DNA from: Janthinobacterium sp. GW456P
GTDB lineage: Bacteria; Pseudomonadota; Gammaproteobacteria; Burkholderiales; Burkholderiaceae_D
Length of the DNA: 64,000 nucleotides
NCBI RefSeq assembly: GCF_002127655.1
Contig: NZ_NEHB01000016.1
Span: forward strand, 1 to 64,000
Direction: 5' to 3'
The position numbers and the translations under genes were made by a program. Of the stretch, positions 25,877 through 34,522 are shown in pieces (the stretch's first letter is position 1; each line of letters opens with the position of its first letter). The notes beneath the pieces are model-generated. The model did no database searches. It was given only the letters and a program-made list of their open reading frames with translations, and was not told the DNA's origin.

Positions 25877-27066
25877 GCTTTTTCAACAGGCAAGGTCAGC
25901 CGCCAGAACAGCAGGGCGAGCAAGCTGACCGCCGCGCCCAGCGCGCATACCCCATGCCAGCCCGCCAGCGCATACACGCTGGTGGCGGCAATCGCACCGA
26001 GTCCGCTTCCCACCGCATAAAACAGCATGTAGCACGCCACCAGGCGGCTGTGCGCGTCGCTGTCCTGCTTGAAAATCAGGCTCTGGTTCGTCACGTGGAT
26101 GGCCTGGCCCGCCAGGTCCAGTGCGATGATGCCGACGACCAGGGGCCACAGGGCCGCGCCCGCAAAGCCGAGCGGCAGCCACGCGGCCAGCAGCAACAGC
26201 AGGGCCGCGCCCGTCGTCCACTGCGCGCGGCCTTTGTCCGCCATGTCGCCCGCACGCGCCGCGCCCAGCGCGCCGATTACGCCGACCAGGCCGAATGCGC
26301 CGATGGCCGCATGGCTGTAGCCCTGCGCTGTCAGGGGCAGCACCAGAGCACTCCAGAAAATATTGAAGACGGCAAACATCAGCAGGGCCAGCATGCCCCG
26401 CACGCGCAGCACCTTGTTGTGCACCAGCATCTCCAGCATCGAGGCGAGCAGGGCGCCGTATGCCAGCTTCTGACTGGATGCCTGCGCCGGCGGCAGCTTG
26501 CGCCACAGCAGCAACAGCAGGGCGCAGGCGATGGCTGCGGAGACAAAATACACGGCGCGCCAGTCGGCGAGATCGGCCACCACGCCGGACAGGGTGCGCG
26601 CCAGCAGCAGGCCGATCACCACGCCGCCCTGCGCCATGCCGACGACCCGACCCCGCTCATGGCTGGCCGCCGCGCTGGCCGCATAGGCGATCAAGCCTTG
26701 CGTCATGGCCGTGCCTAGCAAGCCCACCAGCAGCATGCCGCCCAGCAAGGCTGCCGTGGAACGGGCGCAGCCCAGCGCCGCCAGCGTGACGGCTAGCAAG
26801 CCCAGCTGGAACAGGGTCAGCCGGCGCCGGTTCAGCATGTCGCCCAGGGGAACCAGCAGCAGCAGGGCCAGCGCGCAGCCGAGCTGCGTGGCCGTGATGA
26901 CCATGCCGCTGGCCGCCTCCGTCATGCCGAATTCCCGCGCCAGGGTGGCGAGCAAGGGCTGGGCGTAATACACATTGGCCACGCTGAGGCCGGCGGCACA
27001 GGCAAACAGCCAGACGAGGGAGGGGGCAAGCGTTGCCGGGGAAAGGGGAGAAGTTGTGTCGCGCAT
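25873..27066 (-). CDS. MFS transporter
   Basis: 397 residues with 12 predicted helices. LSVANVYYAQPLLATLAREFGM and the loop 2-3 motif GDMLNRRRLTLFQL are typical of the YnfM/arabinose-efflux-type MFS group of exporters. Substrate unknown. It is divergent from an HxlR regulator with about 86 bases between starts, so HxlR may control it. Confidence 0.9.
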   Translation of the reverse strand: MRDTTSPLSPATLAPSLVWLFACAAGLSVANVYYAQPLLATLAREFGMTEAASGMVITATQLGCALALLLLVPLGDMLNRRRLTLFQLGLLAVTLAALGCARSTAALLGGMLLVGLLGTAMTQGLIAYAASAAASHERGRVVGMAQGGVVIGLLLARTLSGVVADLADWRAVYFVSAAIACALLLLLWRKLPPAQASSQKLAYGALLASMLEMLVHNKVLRVRGMLALLMFAVFNIFWSALVLPLTAQGYSHAAIGAFGLVGVIGALGAARAGDMADKGRAQWTTGAALLLLLAAWLPLGFAGAALWPLVVGIIALDLAGQAIHVTNQSLIFKQDSDAHSRLVACYMLFYAVGSGLGAIAATSVYALAGWHGVCALGAAVSLLALLFWRLTLPVEKA

Positions 27067-27152
27067 GGATGTCTATGTGGTTTCAAATTAAAACCAGTTG
27101 GAGTCTACGCCGAGAAGTTTTAAAATGCAACCACTCAATCAAGGAGACATCC

Positions 27153-27605
27153 GTGGCCAAGCGCAAGAGCCTGAAAACCGACCCCTGTCCCGTGGCGCGC
27201 GCGCTCGACGCGATCGGCGAGCGCTGGTCGCTGCTGATCGTGCGCGACGCCTTCGACGGCATGCGCCGCTTCGGCGAATTCCAGAAAAGCCTGGGAGTGG
27301 CGAAGAACATCCTGGCCGACCGCCTGCATACCTTGGTGGAGGAAGGTATTTTTACCATTGCGCCCGCCTCGGACGGCACGGCCTACCAGGAATATGTGCT
27401 CACACAAAAAGGCCTGGCCTTGTTTCCCGTCGTCGTCGGCTTGCGCCAGTGGAGCGAGGCGCAATTGTTCGAGGCGGGTGAGGCGCATTCGACCTTGCTG
27501 CAACGGGGTTCAGGCTTGCCCGTGCTCCGCATGGACGTGCTGGCCGAGGATGGCCGCGTCTTGCACGCGGGCGATACCGTCGTGCAGAAGGTAGGGGCGC
27601 CATGA
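27153..27605 (+). CDS. HxlR family transcriptional regulator
   Basis: 150 residues; GTG start at 27153 chosen because AAGGAG lies six bases upstream. DPCPVARALDAIGERWSLLI carries the family's near-N-terminal Cys. FGEFQKSLGVAKNILADRL is the recognition-helix region and YVLTQKGLALFPVV the wing. HxlR proteins sense electrophiles or metabolites. Its stop overlaps the start of the amino-acid dehydrogenase (ATGA), so the two are one transcript, and it also faces the MFS exporter. Confidence 0.9.
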   Translation: MAKRKSLKTDPCPVARALDAIGERWSLLIVRDAFDGMRRFGEFQKSLGVAKNILADRLHTLVEEGIFTIAPASDGTAYQEYVLTQKGLALFPVVVGLRQWSEAQLFEAGEAHSTLLQRGSGLPVLRMDVLAEDGRVLHAGDTVVQKVGAP

Positions 27606-28822
27606 GCCGCTCGGTGGCCGTCATCGGCGGCGGCATCACGGGCGTCACCACCGCTTACGCGCTGGCGAAACGGGGCGTCGATGTCAGCTTGATTGAGCGC
27701 CACCGCTATGCCGCCATGGAAACGTCGTACGCGAACGGCGGGCAATTGTCGGCCTCGCACGCGGAAGTGTGGAACCACAAGGCAACGATATGGAATGCGC
27801 TGAAATGGATGACGCGGCGCGATGCACCGCTGCTGCTCAATCCGACTCCCAGCTGGCACAAGCTGAGCTGGTTTGCGGAATTTCTCGCCGCCATGCCGGA
27901 TTACGAGCGCAACACCATCGCCACGGCGCGCATGGCGATCGCCGCGCGCGCACATCTGTTTGCATGGGCGGAAGAAGAGAAGATAGCGTTCGATCACCGC
28001 CGCGCCGGCATCCTGCATGTGTATCGGGACCGGCACGGCTTCGAGCGGGCGGCCGGCGTGTCGCGCCTGCTGGCGCAGGGCGGCTTGCAGCGGCGCGCCG
28101 TCACGCCGCAGGAGATGCGCGCCATCGAACCGAGCTTGCACGGCGACTTTTACGGCGGCTACTACACGGACAGCGATTCCACGGGCGACATCCACAAATT
28201 CACCAGCGGCCTGGCCGACGCCTGCGCCCGCCTGGGCGTGGCCTGCCGCTACGGTGCGCAGGTCACCGCGCTGGCGCGCGAGCACGGCAAGGTGCGTGTT
28301 TCCATGGACGAAGACAGCGCCGTGTTCGACGCCGTCGTCATCTGCGCGGGCACGGCCAGCCGCGCCATGGCGGCCATGCTGGGCGACCATGTCAACGTGT
28401 ATCCCGTGAAAGGCTATTCGATTACCGTGCAGCTCGATGACGCAGCCAGCCAGTCGGCGGCTCCGTCCGTCAGCCTGCTCGACGATGCGACCAAGCTGGT
28501 CAGCAGCCGCCTGGGTGAAGACCGGCTCAGGGTGGCGGGTACGGCCGAGTTCAACGGCTTCAATGACGACATCCGCGCCGACCGCATCCGACCGCTGCTG
28601 CAATGGGTGGAGCAGTGCTTTCCTGAAGTCAATGCGCGCAAAGTGATCCCGTGGGCAGGCCTGCGCCCCATGCTGCCGGCCATGCTGCCGAAAGTGGGGC
28701 CCGGCAAGGTGCCGGGCGTGTACTACAACACGGGCCACGGCCATCTGGGCTGGACCCTGGCGGCCGCGACGGCGGAGATGGTGGCAGAGGCGCTGCTTAA
28801 TTCTTCGGCAGCAGATCGCTGA
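27602..28822 (+). CDS. FAD-dependent D-amino acid dehydrogenase (DadA-like)
   Basis: 406 residues. The N-terminal dinucleotide-binding motif VAVIGGGITGVTTAYALAKRG leads into a DAO-type fold. The SYANGGQLSASHAEVWN block and the C-terminal AGLRPMLPAMLPKVG and NTGHGHLGWTLA are DadA hallmarks. It oxidises D-amino acids to 2-oxo acids, passing electrons to quinone at the inner membrane. Translationally coupled to HxlR. Convergent overlap of 26 bases with the next gene. Confidence 0.9.
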   Translation: MSRSVAVIGGGITGVTTAYALAKRGVDVSLIERHRYAAMETSYANGGQLSASHAEVWNHKATIWNALKWMTRRDAPLLLNPTPSWHKLSWFAEFLAAMPDYERNTIATARMAIAARAHLFAWAEEEKIAFDHRRAGILHVYRDRHGFERAAGVSRLLAQGGLQRRAVTPQEMRAIEPSLHGDFYGGYYTDSDSTGDIHKFTSGLADACARLGVACRYGAQVTALAREHGKVRVSMDEDSAVFDAVVICAGTASRAMAAMLGDHVNVYPVKGYSITVQLDDAASQSAAPSVSLLDDATKLVSSRLGEDRLRVAGTAEFNGFNDDIRADRIRPLLQWVEQCFPEVNARKVIPWAGLRPMLPAMLPKVGPGKVPGVYYNTGHGHLGWTLAAATAEMVAEALLNSSAADR

Positions 28823-29876
28823 GCGCGGCGCGGCCCTTGACGGTGAGGAAGGGGCCGACCTTGTTGTAGGGCAGTAAAAAATCGTTTTCGCAGCCGCTGC
28901 CGTTCGAGTCTTCCCAGAACGACACGCCTTCCGGTTTCAAGGACAGGTGGAAGCGGCCGCGGCCGTCGTAATCCGTGCCCTTGCATTCGGCGTCGATTTT
29001 CACATCCTTGAACAGGGCCTGGCGCAGGCGGTCCGGCAATTCGGCCTTGTCGTCGCCATCGCTGGCGCTGGCGCCAAACCAGTTCCACACGTCCGTTTCC
29101 TGGCCCGTCTTCACGTCCCAGGTGCGGAACCTCATGGAGATGCCGTTGGCGCCATAGCCGGCCGCCCAGCGGTAGAATTTGATGGTCACCCAGCGTGGCG
29201 ACCAGTAGATCGGTTCCGTATACACTTCGTCTTCTACCGTGAAACCGTTGCGGCCCAGGTATTCGCGGCGCGTGGCATAGAAGTCGGCCAGGTCCTTCTT
29301 GTTCTTCGCCAGCACGGCGCGCAGCTGCGCGTTGATTTTCGCGATGCCGTCGCCAGGCGCGATCAATTCCACCGTGATGGTGTCGCCCACTTGCAGGTTG
29401 CGGTATTGCTTGCCCTCAAAGGCGATGGGCTTGCTTATCTTGGTACTGGGAAAAACCTCCAGCGCCAGGTTGTAGGCATCGCTGCCGCACGATGGATGCT
29501 CGCGGTCGCCCGCCGCCTCCACCAGGCTCAAGGAAAGCGGCAAGGTCTTGCCGCTTTTCGGCTCGGTCCAGGTGCCTGTGACCTTGTTGCCCTGTGGCGC
29601 ATTCAAAGACCACGTGCCCGTCGTGTCGCCCTTGGCGTCGAGTTCCTGCCACAGGATTTTGCCGTTCGGTTTGGTCAGCGTGATCGGCGTCTTGTAGCGC
29701 GTGTAGTAATAGCTGCCGCTGCGGTCGGCGCCCTGCGTGGGACTGGGTTGATTGAAGCAGGCGACGATATCGGCCTTGCCCACAGTGCCCTGCCACACCC
29801 CTTGCACGGGCGGTTCGGCCGCCATGGCGAGGTTCAGGGCGGGCAGGGACAGACATACAAACAAGAGGCGGCGCAT
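28797..29876 (-). CDS. Exported protein of unknown function
   Basis: 359 residues with a clear signal peptide (MRRLLFVCLSLPALNLAMAAE). The first domain (residues 22-130, QGVWQGTVGKADIVACF and GTWSLNAPQGNKVTGTWTEP) resembles beta-barrel 'extracellular small' domains. The second half (VGDTITVELIAPGDGIAKINAQL to the C-terminus, LPYNKVGPFLTVKGRAAL) resembles DUF3298/RsiV-like tails. Two Cys pairs could be disulfides. Ribosome binding AGGAA. Function unknown; likely periplasmic. Confidence 0.75.
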   Translation of the reverse strand: MRRLLFVCLSLPALNLAMAAEPPVQGVWQGTVGKADIVACFNQPSPTQGADRSGSYYYTRYKTPITLTKPNGKILWQELDAKGDTTGTWSLNAPQGNKVTGTWTEPKSGKTLPLSLSLVEAAGDREHPSCGSDAYNLALEVFPSTKISKPIAFEGKQYRNLQVGDTITVELIAPGDGIAKINAQLRAVLAKNKKDLADFYATRREYLGRNGFTVEDEVYTEPIYWSPRWVTIKFYRWAAGYGANGISMRFRTWDVKTGQETDVWNWFGASASDGDDKAELPDRLRQALFKDVKIDAECKGTDYDGRGRFHLSLKPEGVSFWEDSNGSGCENDFLLPYNKVGPFLTVKGRAALSDLLPKN

Positions 29877-29945
29877 CGGTTATTCCTGTGATTGGCGATG
29901 ACCGATTCTACATGGCCTGGCCGGGAAAATACCGCACGCCAACTG

Positions 29946-30977
29946 TTACCCTTGCTTTTCCTGCGCCACGATGGCCATCGCCGCGCCCAGGTACTGCAGC
30001 ATGGCGGCATCGACAAAGCTGCCTTCCATCAAACGCGGTTCCTGCTGATGCGCCTGGCGGAATTTCAGCTGCGTGGCCGGGTTGTTGCCCGCATACGCGC
30101 GGAACAGTTCCAGCCACTGCCGCGCCAGCTGCAGCACGGCCGGGTCGGTGGGCGGCGTGCGCGCATCGATGGCGGCGCGCACGGCGGCGATCAGGGCCGG
30201 CCACTCGCCCGAACGCTTGCCGTAGTTGGCCACCAGGTGCGCGTATTCCTGCTCGTCGAGGAATGGCTTGTACAGCGCCATGCGCGAGGCATTGAAAGCC
30301 CCCAGGATGAACCGCATCAAGTCCGCATCGACGCTGGTGGCGTGCTGCATGGAAGGCTCCTGCGCATGCATGTTGTTCAGCCGCGCGAACAGGCCCGGAT
30401 GGGCGCCCGTGTCGCGCACCAGCTTGACCATCCATTCCGTGGCCAGGGCCTGCGCCCGCGCATCATCGGGCGTAGCGCCCGTCCCCTGCAGCGCGCGCAC
30501 TCGGGCGACAAGCGCCTTCCATTCCTGTTCCACGGCCGCATCGGATAGCAGCGGCAGCTGTTGCAGTTCTTCGGCACTAAAGTATTTGTCGTACATGGTC
30601 ATCAACTCCATAGTGGTGAGCCACTCGGTCAGTTCCGGCGCCTGTCCTTGTCCCAGTTGCGCCTGCAAGCCTTGCAGGCGCACACGCAGGGTGGAAGCTT
30701 GCGCGATCTGATGGTCCAGCATGGCGATCTGCCGGGCCACGATGGCGCTCAAGGGCAGGTCCGGGCCGGCGAGGGCGTTGGCGATATCGGCCAGCGACAG
30801 CCCGAACTTGCGCAGCGCCATGATCCGGTGCAGCCGGTCCATGTCGCCGTGCTGGTACAGGCGGTAGCCAGCTTGCGTGCGCCCCGAAGGCGAGAGCAGG
30901 CCGATGCTGTCGTAGTGGTGCAGGGTGCGGATGGTCAGGCCCGTGAGCCTGGCCAGTTCACCGATTTTCAACAGCAT
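29946..30977 (-). CDS. MerR family regulator with TipAS-type domain
   Basis: 343 residues. Start ATG 30977 set by AAGGAG. MerR wHTH (IGELARLTGLTIRTLHHYDSIGLLSPSGRTQAGYRLY), coiled-coil dimer helix, and a C-terminal helical part with TipAS-like sequence (MYDKYFSAEELQQLPLLSDAAVEQEW). The C-terminal half seems to carry a second, duplicated TipAS-like module. TipA-class regulators bind hydrophobic or peptide antibiotics. The promoter has the classic 19-bp MerR spacer with a dyad, so the gene is probably autoregulated. Divergent from the sugar locus. Confidence 0.88.
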   Translation of the reverse strand: MLLKIGELARLTGLTIRTLHHYDSIGLLSPSGRTQAGYRLYQHGDMDRLHRIMALRKFGLSLADIANALAGPDLPLSAIVARQIAMLDHQIAQASTLRVRLQGLQAQLGQGQAPELTEWLTTMELMTMYDKYFSAEELQQLPLLSDAAVEQEWKALVARVRALQGTGATPDDARAQALATEWMVKLVRDTGAHPGLFARLNNMHAQEPSMQHATSVDADLMRFILGAFNASRMALYKPFLDEQEYAHLVANYGKRSGEWPALIAAVRAAIDARTPPTDPAVLQLARQWLELFRAYAGNNPATQLKFRQAHQQEPRLMEGSFVDAAMLQYLGAAMAIVAQEKQG

Positions 30978-31008
30978 CGTCTTCTCCTTGTCTTCAGTGC
31001 GTGCTACC

Positions 31009-31039
31009 ACGATGACGCCTGACGCCACGTCAGGGTCAA
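31009..31039 (-). promoter_or_regulatory. MerR-type promoter/operator of the TipAS regulator
   Basis: On the minus strand TTGACC (31039-31034), a 19-bp spacer holding the dyad CTGACG-TGG-CGTCAG, and CATCGT (31014-31009). An overlong 19-bp spacer filled by an inverted repeat is the hallmark of MerR-activated promoters. It lies about 30 bases before the regulator's ATG. Confidence 0.65.
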
Positions 31040-31084
31040 GCAGGAATGTAGCAGAGAGCCCAAAAAAAACCGAAAAAGAATCCG

Positions 31085-31113
31085 TTGACCTTCATTTTTT
31101 TGTACGGTATATT
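31085..31113 (+). promoter_or_regulatory. Sigma-70 promoter P1 upstream of sugar locus
   Basis: TTGACC (31085-31090), 17-bp spacer, TATATT (31108-31113). The -10 region contains TTTGTACGGTATATTTATAA, which resembles a second box at P2. The first gene begins 200 bases further on, so P1 would make a long leader. Confidence 0.55.
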
Positions 31114-31224
31114 TATAAAACCGAATCATGATTTCAGTAAAAGAAACAGCTTCGGGCCAGGCGGCATGACGGCATGCTCGTTGTGCGGCGCAGCAAGAAG
31201 CGCCACTGGCAGGGCTGGAAAGAC

Positions 31225-31247
31225 AATCCGCGCAGACGGATTTTTTT
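31225..31247 (+). terminator. Weak terminator-like hairpin in the leader
   Basis: AATCCG-CGCAGA-CGGATT stem-loop followed by T7, about 105 bases downstream of the presumed P1 start. It would end a roughly 125-nt RNA or act as an attenuator. The 6-bp stem is weak and the T run also forms part of the P2 -35 region. Confidence 0.35.
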
Positions 31248-31275
31248 CACAGTTGGTTTGTACGTTAAATATAAT
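31246..31275 (+). promoter_or_regulatory. Sigma-70 promoter P2 of sugar locus
   Basis: TTCACA (31246-31251), 18-bp spacer, TATAAT (31270-31275), 39 bases before the first ATG. TTTGTACGTTAAATATAATA overlaps the -10 and resembles the P1 box, suggesting that one regulator (the locus GntR protein is the obvious candidate) acts on both. Confidence 0.6.
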
Positions 31276-31313
31276 ATGCCGTCTGGAAGATCCGGGCGGC
31301 GAGAGAGACGACC

Positions 31314-32327
31314 ATGATGAAAAGTATCGTTTGCGATACGCCCGGCAGTTTGCGCATGGAGCAGCGCCCCGTGCCCGTGCCCGCCGAGGGCGAAGTGCTG
31401 CTGCGCATACGCCGCGTCGGCATCTGCGGCACCGACATGCATATCTTCCGTGGCACCCAGCCTTTCCTCAGCTATCCGCGCGTGATGGGGCATGAATTGT
31501 CCGGCCATATCCACAGCGCGCCGGCCGGCTCGCGCCTGGCCGTGGGCGACCAGGTCTACGTCATGCCCTACCTGTCGTGCGGTACTTGCGTGGCCTGCCG
31601 CCAGGGCAAGACCAACTGCTGCACCCGCATCGAAGTGCTGGGCGTGCACCGCGACGGCGGCATGAGCGAATACCTGGCGTTGCCCGAGCGCTTTGTCTTC
31701 AAGACGGAAGGCATCTCGCTCGACGACGCGGCCATGATCGAATTTCTCGCCATCGGCGCGCATGCCGTCAAGCGCGGCGCGGTGGACGCCGGCAAGCGCG
31801 TGCTGGTGGTGGGCGCCGGCCCGATCGGCATGGCCGTGATGCTGTTCGCATCGTTGAAAGGCGCCGACGTGACGGTGCTCGATGGCCGCGCCGACCGCCT
31901 GCGGTTCTGCCGTGACGCGCTGGGCATCGCCCGCACGGTGCCGCTGGGCGAGGGCGACCAGCAGCAGCTGTCGGATGCCACCGGCGGCGAATTCTTCGAC
32001 GTGGTGTTTGACGCCACCGGCAACATCGCCGCCATGGAGCGGGGCCTGGACTTTGTCGCCCACGGCGGCTCCTATGTGCTGGTGTCGATCGTGCGCGACC
32101 GCCTGTCGTTCTCCGATCCTGAATTCCACAAGCGCGAAACCACCTTGCTGGGCAGCCGCAATGCCACCGTCGACGATTTCGAGGACGTGGTGGCGGCCAT
32201 GAAGGCGGGGAAAGTCCCCACCGCGCTGCTCAATACCCACCGCACCACGCTCGACGAATTTACCGGCGTGCTCGATCGCTGGATGCAGCCCGAGGCGGGT
32301 GTCATCAAGGCCATCGTCGAGGTCTGA
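31314..32327 (+). CDS. Zinc-dependent alcohol/sugar-acid dehydrogenase (L-galactonate/L-idonate 5-dehydrogenase type)
   Basis: 337 residues, medium-chain dehydrogenase. Catalytic-zinc residues in GICGTDMH and GHELSGH; structural-zinc Cys set in CGTCVACRQGKTNCC; NAD-binding VLVVGAGPIGMAVML. Relatives oxidise C5 of sugar acids (L-galactonate to D-tagaturonate, L-idonate to 5-ketogluconate). The UxaB-like and UxaA-like genes that follow would complete such a route to 2-keto-3-deoxygluconate. First gene of the locus. Specificity is inferred from context, not sequence. Confidence 0.85.
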   Translation: MMKSIVCDTPGSLRMEQRPVPVPAEGEVLLRIRRVGICGTDMHIFRGTQPFLSYPRVMGHELSGHIHSAPAGSRLAVGDQVYVMPYLSCGTCVACRQGKTNCCTRIEVLGVHRDGGMSEYLALPERFVFKTEGISLDDAAMIEFLAIGAHAVKRGAVDAGKRVLVVGAGPIGMAVMLFASLKGADVTVLDGRADRLRFCRDALGIARTVPLGEGDQQQLSDATGGEFFDVVFDATGNIAAMERGLDFVAHGGSYVLVSIVRDRLSFSDPEFHKRETTLLGSRNATVDDFEDVVAAMKAGKVPTALLNTHRTTLDEFTGVLDRWMQPEAGVIKAIVEV

Positions 32328-32328
32328 G

Positions 32329-33465
32329 ATGCGCGATCTCAACCCCATACTGCAATTTGGCACCAGCCGCTTCCTGCAGGCGCACGCCGACCTGTTCGTC
32401 AGCGAGGCGGCCGAGGCAGGCCAGGCGCTGGGGCAGATCACCATCGTGCAAACGACCGGCAGCGCGCAGGGCGCGGCGAGGGTGGCGGCGTTTCGCCAGC
32501 CCGGCGGCTATCCCGTGCGCATCCGCGGCTGGCAGGACGGCGCGCAAGTCGATGACGAGCGCCGCGCCCACGCCGTCACGCAAGCGTGGCAGGCGGGCAG
32601 CGACTGGCCGCAGGTGCGCGATGCGGCGGTGGCCGCGCGCGTGATCGTCTCGAATACGGGCGACACGGGCTACCAGCTCGATGCATCCGACCACGCCGGC
32701 ATGCTCGACGGCGATACCGTTCCCGCCAGCTTTCCCGCCAAGCTGCTGGTGCTGCTGCACGGCCGCTTCCTGGCCTGCGCCGCGCCCCTCTCGATTTTTC
32801 CGTGCGAACTGGTGGCCGACAACGGTCATGTACTGCGCCAGGTGATCGTCGCATTGGCGCGGCACTGGCATTGCGATGCCGCCTTCATCGGCTACCTGGA
32901 AACGGGCTGCCTGTGGATCAATTCCCTCGTCGACCGCATCGTTTCCGAGCCGATCGAACCGGTCGGCGCCGTGGCCGAGCCCTATGCGCTGTGGGCCATC
33001 GAGGCGCAGGAAGGCATGCTGCTGCCGTGCCGCCATCCGCAGCTGGTGGTCACAAACAGCCTGCGCGAGTATGAACAGCGCAAGCTGTTTTTGCTCAACC
33101 TCGGTCACACGTATCTGGCGCAGCTATGGATGGAACGGGGCAGCCCGGCCGGCATGACGGTGCGCGAGGCGATGGACGATGGCGCCATGCGCGCCGCGCT
33201 GGAAGCCTTGTGGCGCGAGGAAGTGCTGCCCGTGTTTGCCGCCATGGGCGCGCAGCACGGCGACGCCGCGCTGGCCTACGTGGCGCAGGTCAGGGAACGC
33301 TTTTGCAATCCCTTTCTTGCGCACCGCCTGGCCGACATCGCCCAGCACCACGCCGGCAAGATCGCGCGCCGCATGGCGCCCGTGGCGGCGCTGGCGCGGC
33401 AGCTCTGTCCCGCGCTGGCGCAGCCGCGTTTGCGCGCCATGCTGGCGGCGGGAGCGCAGCCATGA
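32329..33465 (+). CDS. Mannitol dehydrogenase family oxidoreductase (UxaB/tagaturonate-reductase type)
   Basis: 378 residues; ATG one base after the preceding stop codon, so coupled. N-terminal NAD-binding start LQFGTSRFLQAHADLF is that of uronate/polyol long-chain dehydrogenases. The catalytic Lys-x5... motif is REYEQRKLFLLNLGHT. Relatives interconvert D-tagaturonate and D-altronate, D-fructuronate and D-mannonate, or mannitol and fructose. Slightly shorter than E. coli UxaB (483), like other compact members. In this setting tagaturonate (or 6-deoxy analogue) reduction is most likely. Confidence 0.82.
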   Translation: MRDLNPILQFGTSRFLQAHADLFVSEAAEAGQALGQITIVQTTGSAQGAARVAAFRQPGGYPVRIRGWQDGAQVDDERRAHAVTQAWQAGSDWPQVRDAAVAARVIVSNTGDTGYQLDASDHAGMLDGDTVPASFPAKLLVLLHGRFLACAAPLSIFPCELVADNGHVLRQVIVALARHWHCDAAFIGYLETGCLWINSLVDRIVSEPIEPVGAVAEPYALWAIEAQEGMLLPCRHPQLVVTNSLREYEQRKLFLLNLGHTYLAQLWMERGSPAGMTVREAMDDGAMRAALEALWREEVLPVFAAMGAQHGDAALAYVAQVRERFCNPFLAHRLADIAQHHAGKIARRMAPVAALARQLCPALAQPRLRAMLAAGAQP

Positions 33466-33579
33466 AGGCCCCCGTCACCGCAGTTGTTTCTTTTTCGGCA
33501 TGCCGATCCAATCCGATATCGACTAAAATGGCCCACTCATCCACTTTCCCTTTCGCTGGCATAGCGCGTTCATTCCTCC

Positions 33580-34497
33580 ATGTCCAAACCCGCCACCGTC
33601 TTCAAGCGCAGTACCAATCTGCTGTTGCAATTTCTCGCCGAGAATGTCGCAGTGGGCGAGATGCTGCCGACGGAGCAGTTCCTGACCACCATCTGCCAGG
33701 GCAGCCGCACGGCCATCCGCAGCGCGATCGCTTACCTGTCGACGCGGCGGCTGATCGCCAGCCCGGCGGACCGGCGTCTGCTGCGCAAACCCATACCGGG
33801 CGACTACTTCGACATCTCCGAATTGCAGTCGGGGGCCGAGCGTATCCAGCAGGTGCTGATGGAGCGCGTGTATCAGCGCGACATGCCGCCCGGCGCGGAA
33901 TTTTCGGAAGCGGAGCTGGCGCGCGAGGCGGGCGCCAGTACCGTCAGCGTGCGCGAATTTCTGATCGGTTTTTCGCGCTTCGGCCTGATCGAAAAGAAAC
34001 CGCGCGGCGGCTGGCGCCTGTGCGCGTTCGATCGCTCGTTCGCCACCGAACTGGCGGACATGCGGCGCATGTTCGAGATGGCGGCCGTGGAGCAGTTTGC
34101 GCACCTGCCGCATGGCGATCCGGCGTATGCGGAACTGGCGCGCCTGATCAAACAGCACGAGAAGCTGGCGGCCAGGATAGCTACGCGCCACAATGCGTTT
34201 CCGGCGCTGGACCGCGAGTTCCACACCTTTCTGATCGGCCTCTTGAACAACCGCTTCGCGCAGGGCTTCTACGATATCGTCTCGTTTGTCTTCCACTATC
34301 ATTACCAGTGGGACAAGGGCGAGGAAAAGGGCCGCAACCAGTACGCGGTGCAGGAGCATCTGGCGATCCTGCATGCGCTGGCGGAACACGACATACCGAA
34401 GGCGCTCGAGGCCATGCGTTCGCACCTCGATTCCTCGCGCCGCACCATGCTGTCGTCGATCGGCACGCGCGAAAAACTGAGCCAGCCGACCGTCTAG
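33580..34497 (+). CDS. GntR family regulator with two wHTH domains and FCD domain
   Basis: 305 residues, longer than a usual FadR-subfamily regulator (about 240). Residues 8-70 already look like a GntR wHTH (LLLQFLAENVAVGEMLPTEQ; SRTAIRSAIAYLSTRRLI). Residues about 87-150 form a second one (RIQQVLMERVYQRDMPPGAEF; STVSVREFLIGFSRFGLIEK). The FCD effector domain follows (MRRMFEMAAVEQFA; ALDREFHTFLIGLLNNRF), with the His/Asp metal and acid-binding pattern. It sits inside the sugar locus and is its obvious local regulator. A 114-base gap before it could hold its own promoter. Confidence 0.85.
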   Translation: MSKPATVFKRSTNLLLQFLAENVAVGEMLPTEQFLTTICQGSRTAIRSAIAYLSTRRLIASPADRRLLRKPIPGDYFDISELQSGAERIQQVLMERVYQRDMPPGAEFSEAELAREAGASTVSVREFLIGFSRFGLIEKKPRGGWRLCAFDRSFATELADMRRMFEMAAVEQFAHLPHGDPAYAELARLIKQHEKLAARIATRHNAFPALDREFHTFLIGLLNNRFAQGFYDIVSFVFHYHYQWDKGEEKGRNQYAVQEHLAILHALAEHDIPKALEAMRSHLDSSRRTMLSSIGTREKLSQPTV

Positions 34498-34522
34498 CCG
34501 TCATTGCCGGGGAGGGTGCGCC

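Noticed and set aside
31138-31179. 13-codon leader peptide before the sugar locus
   Set aside because: No ribosome binding site; kept only as a remark because the leader has a hairpin.
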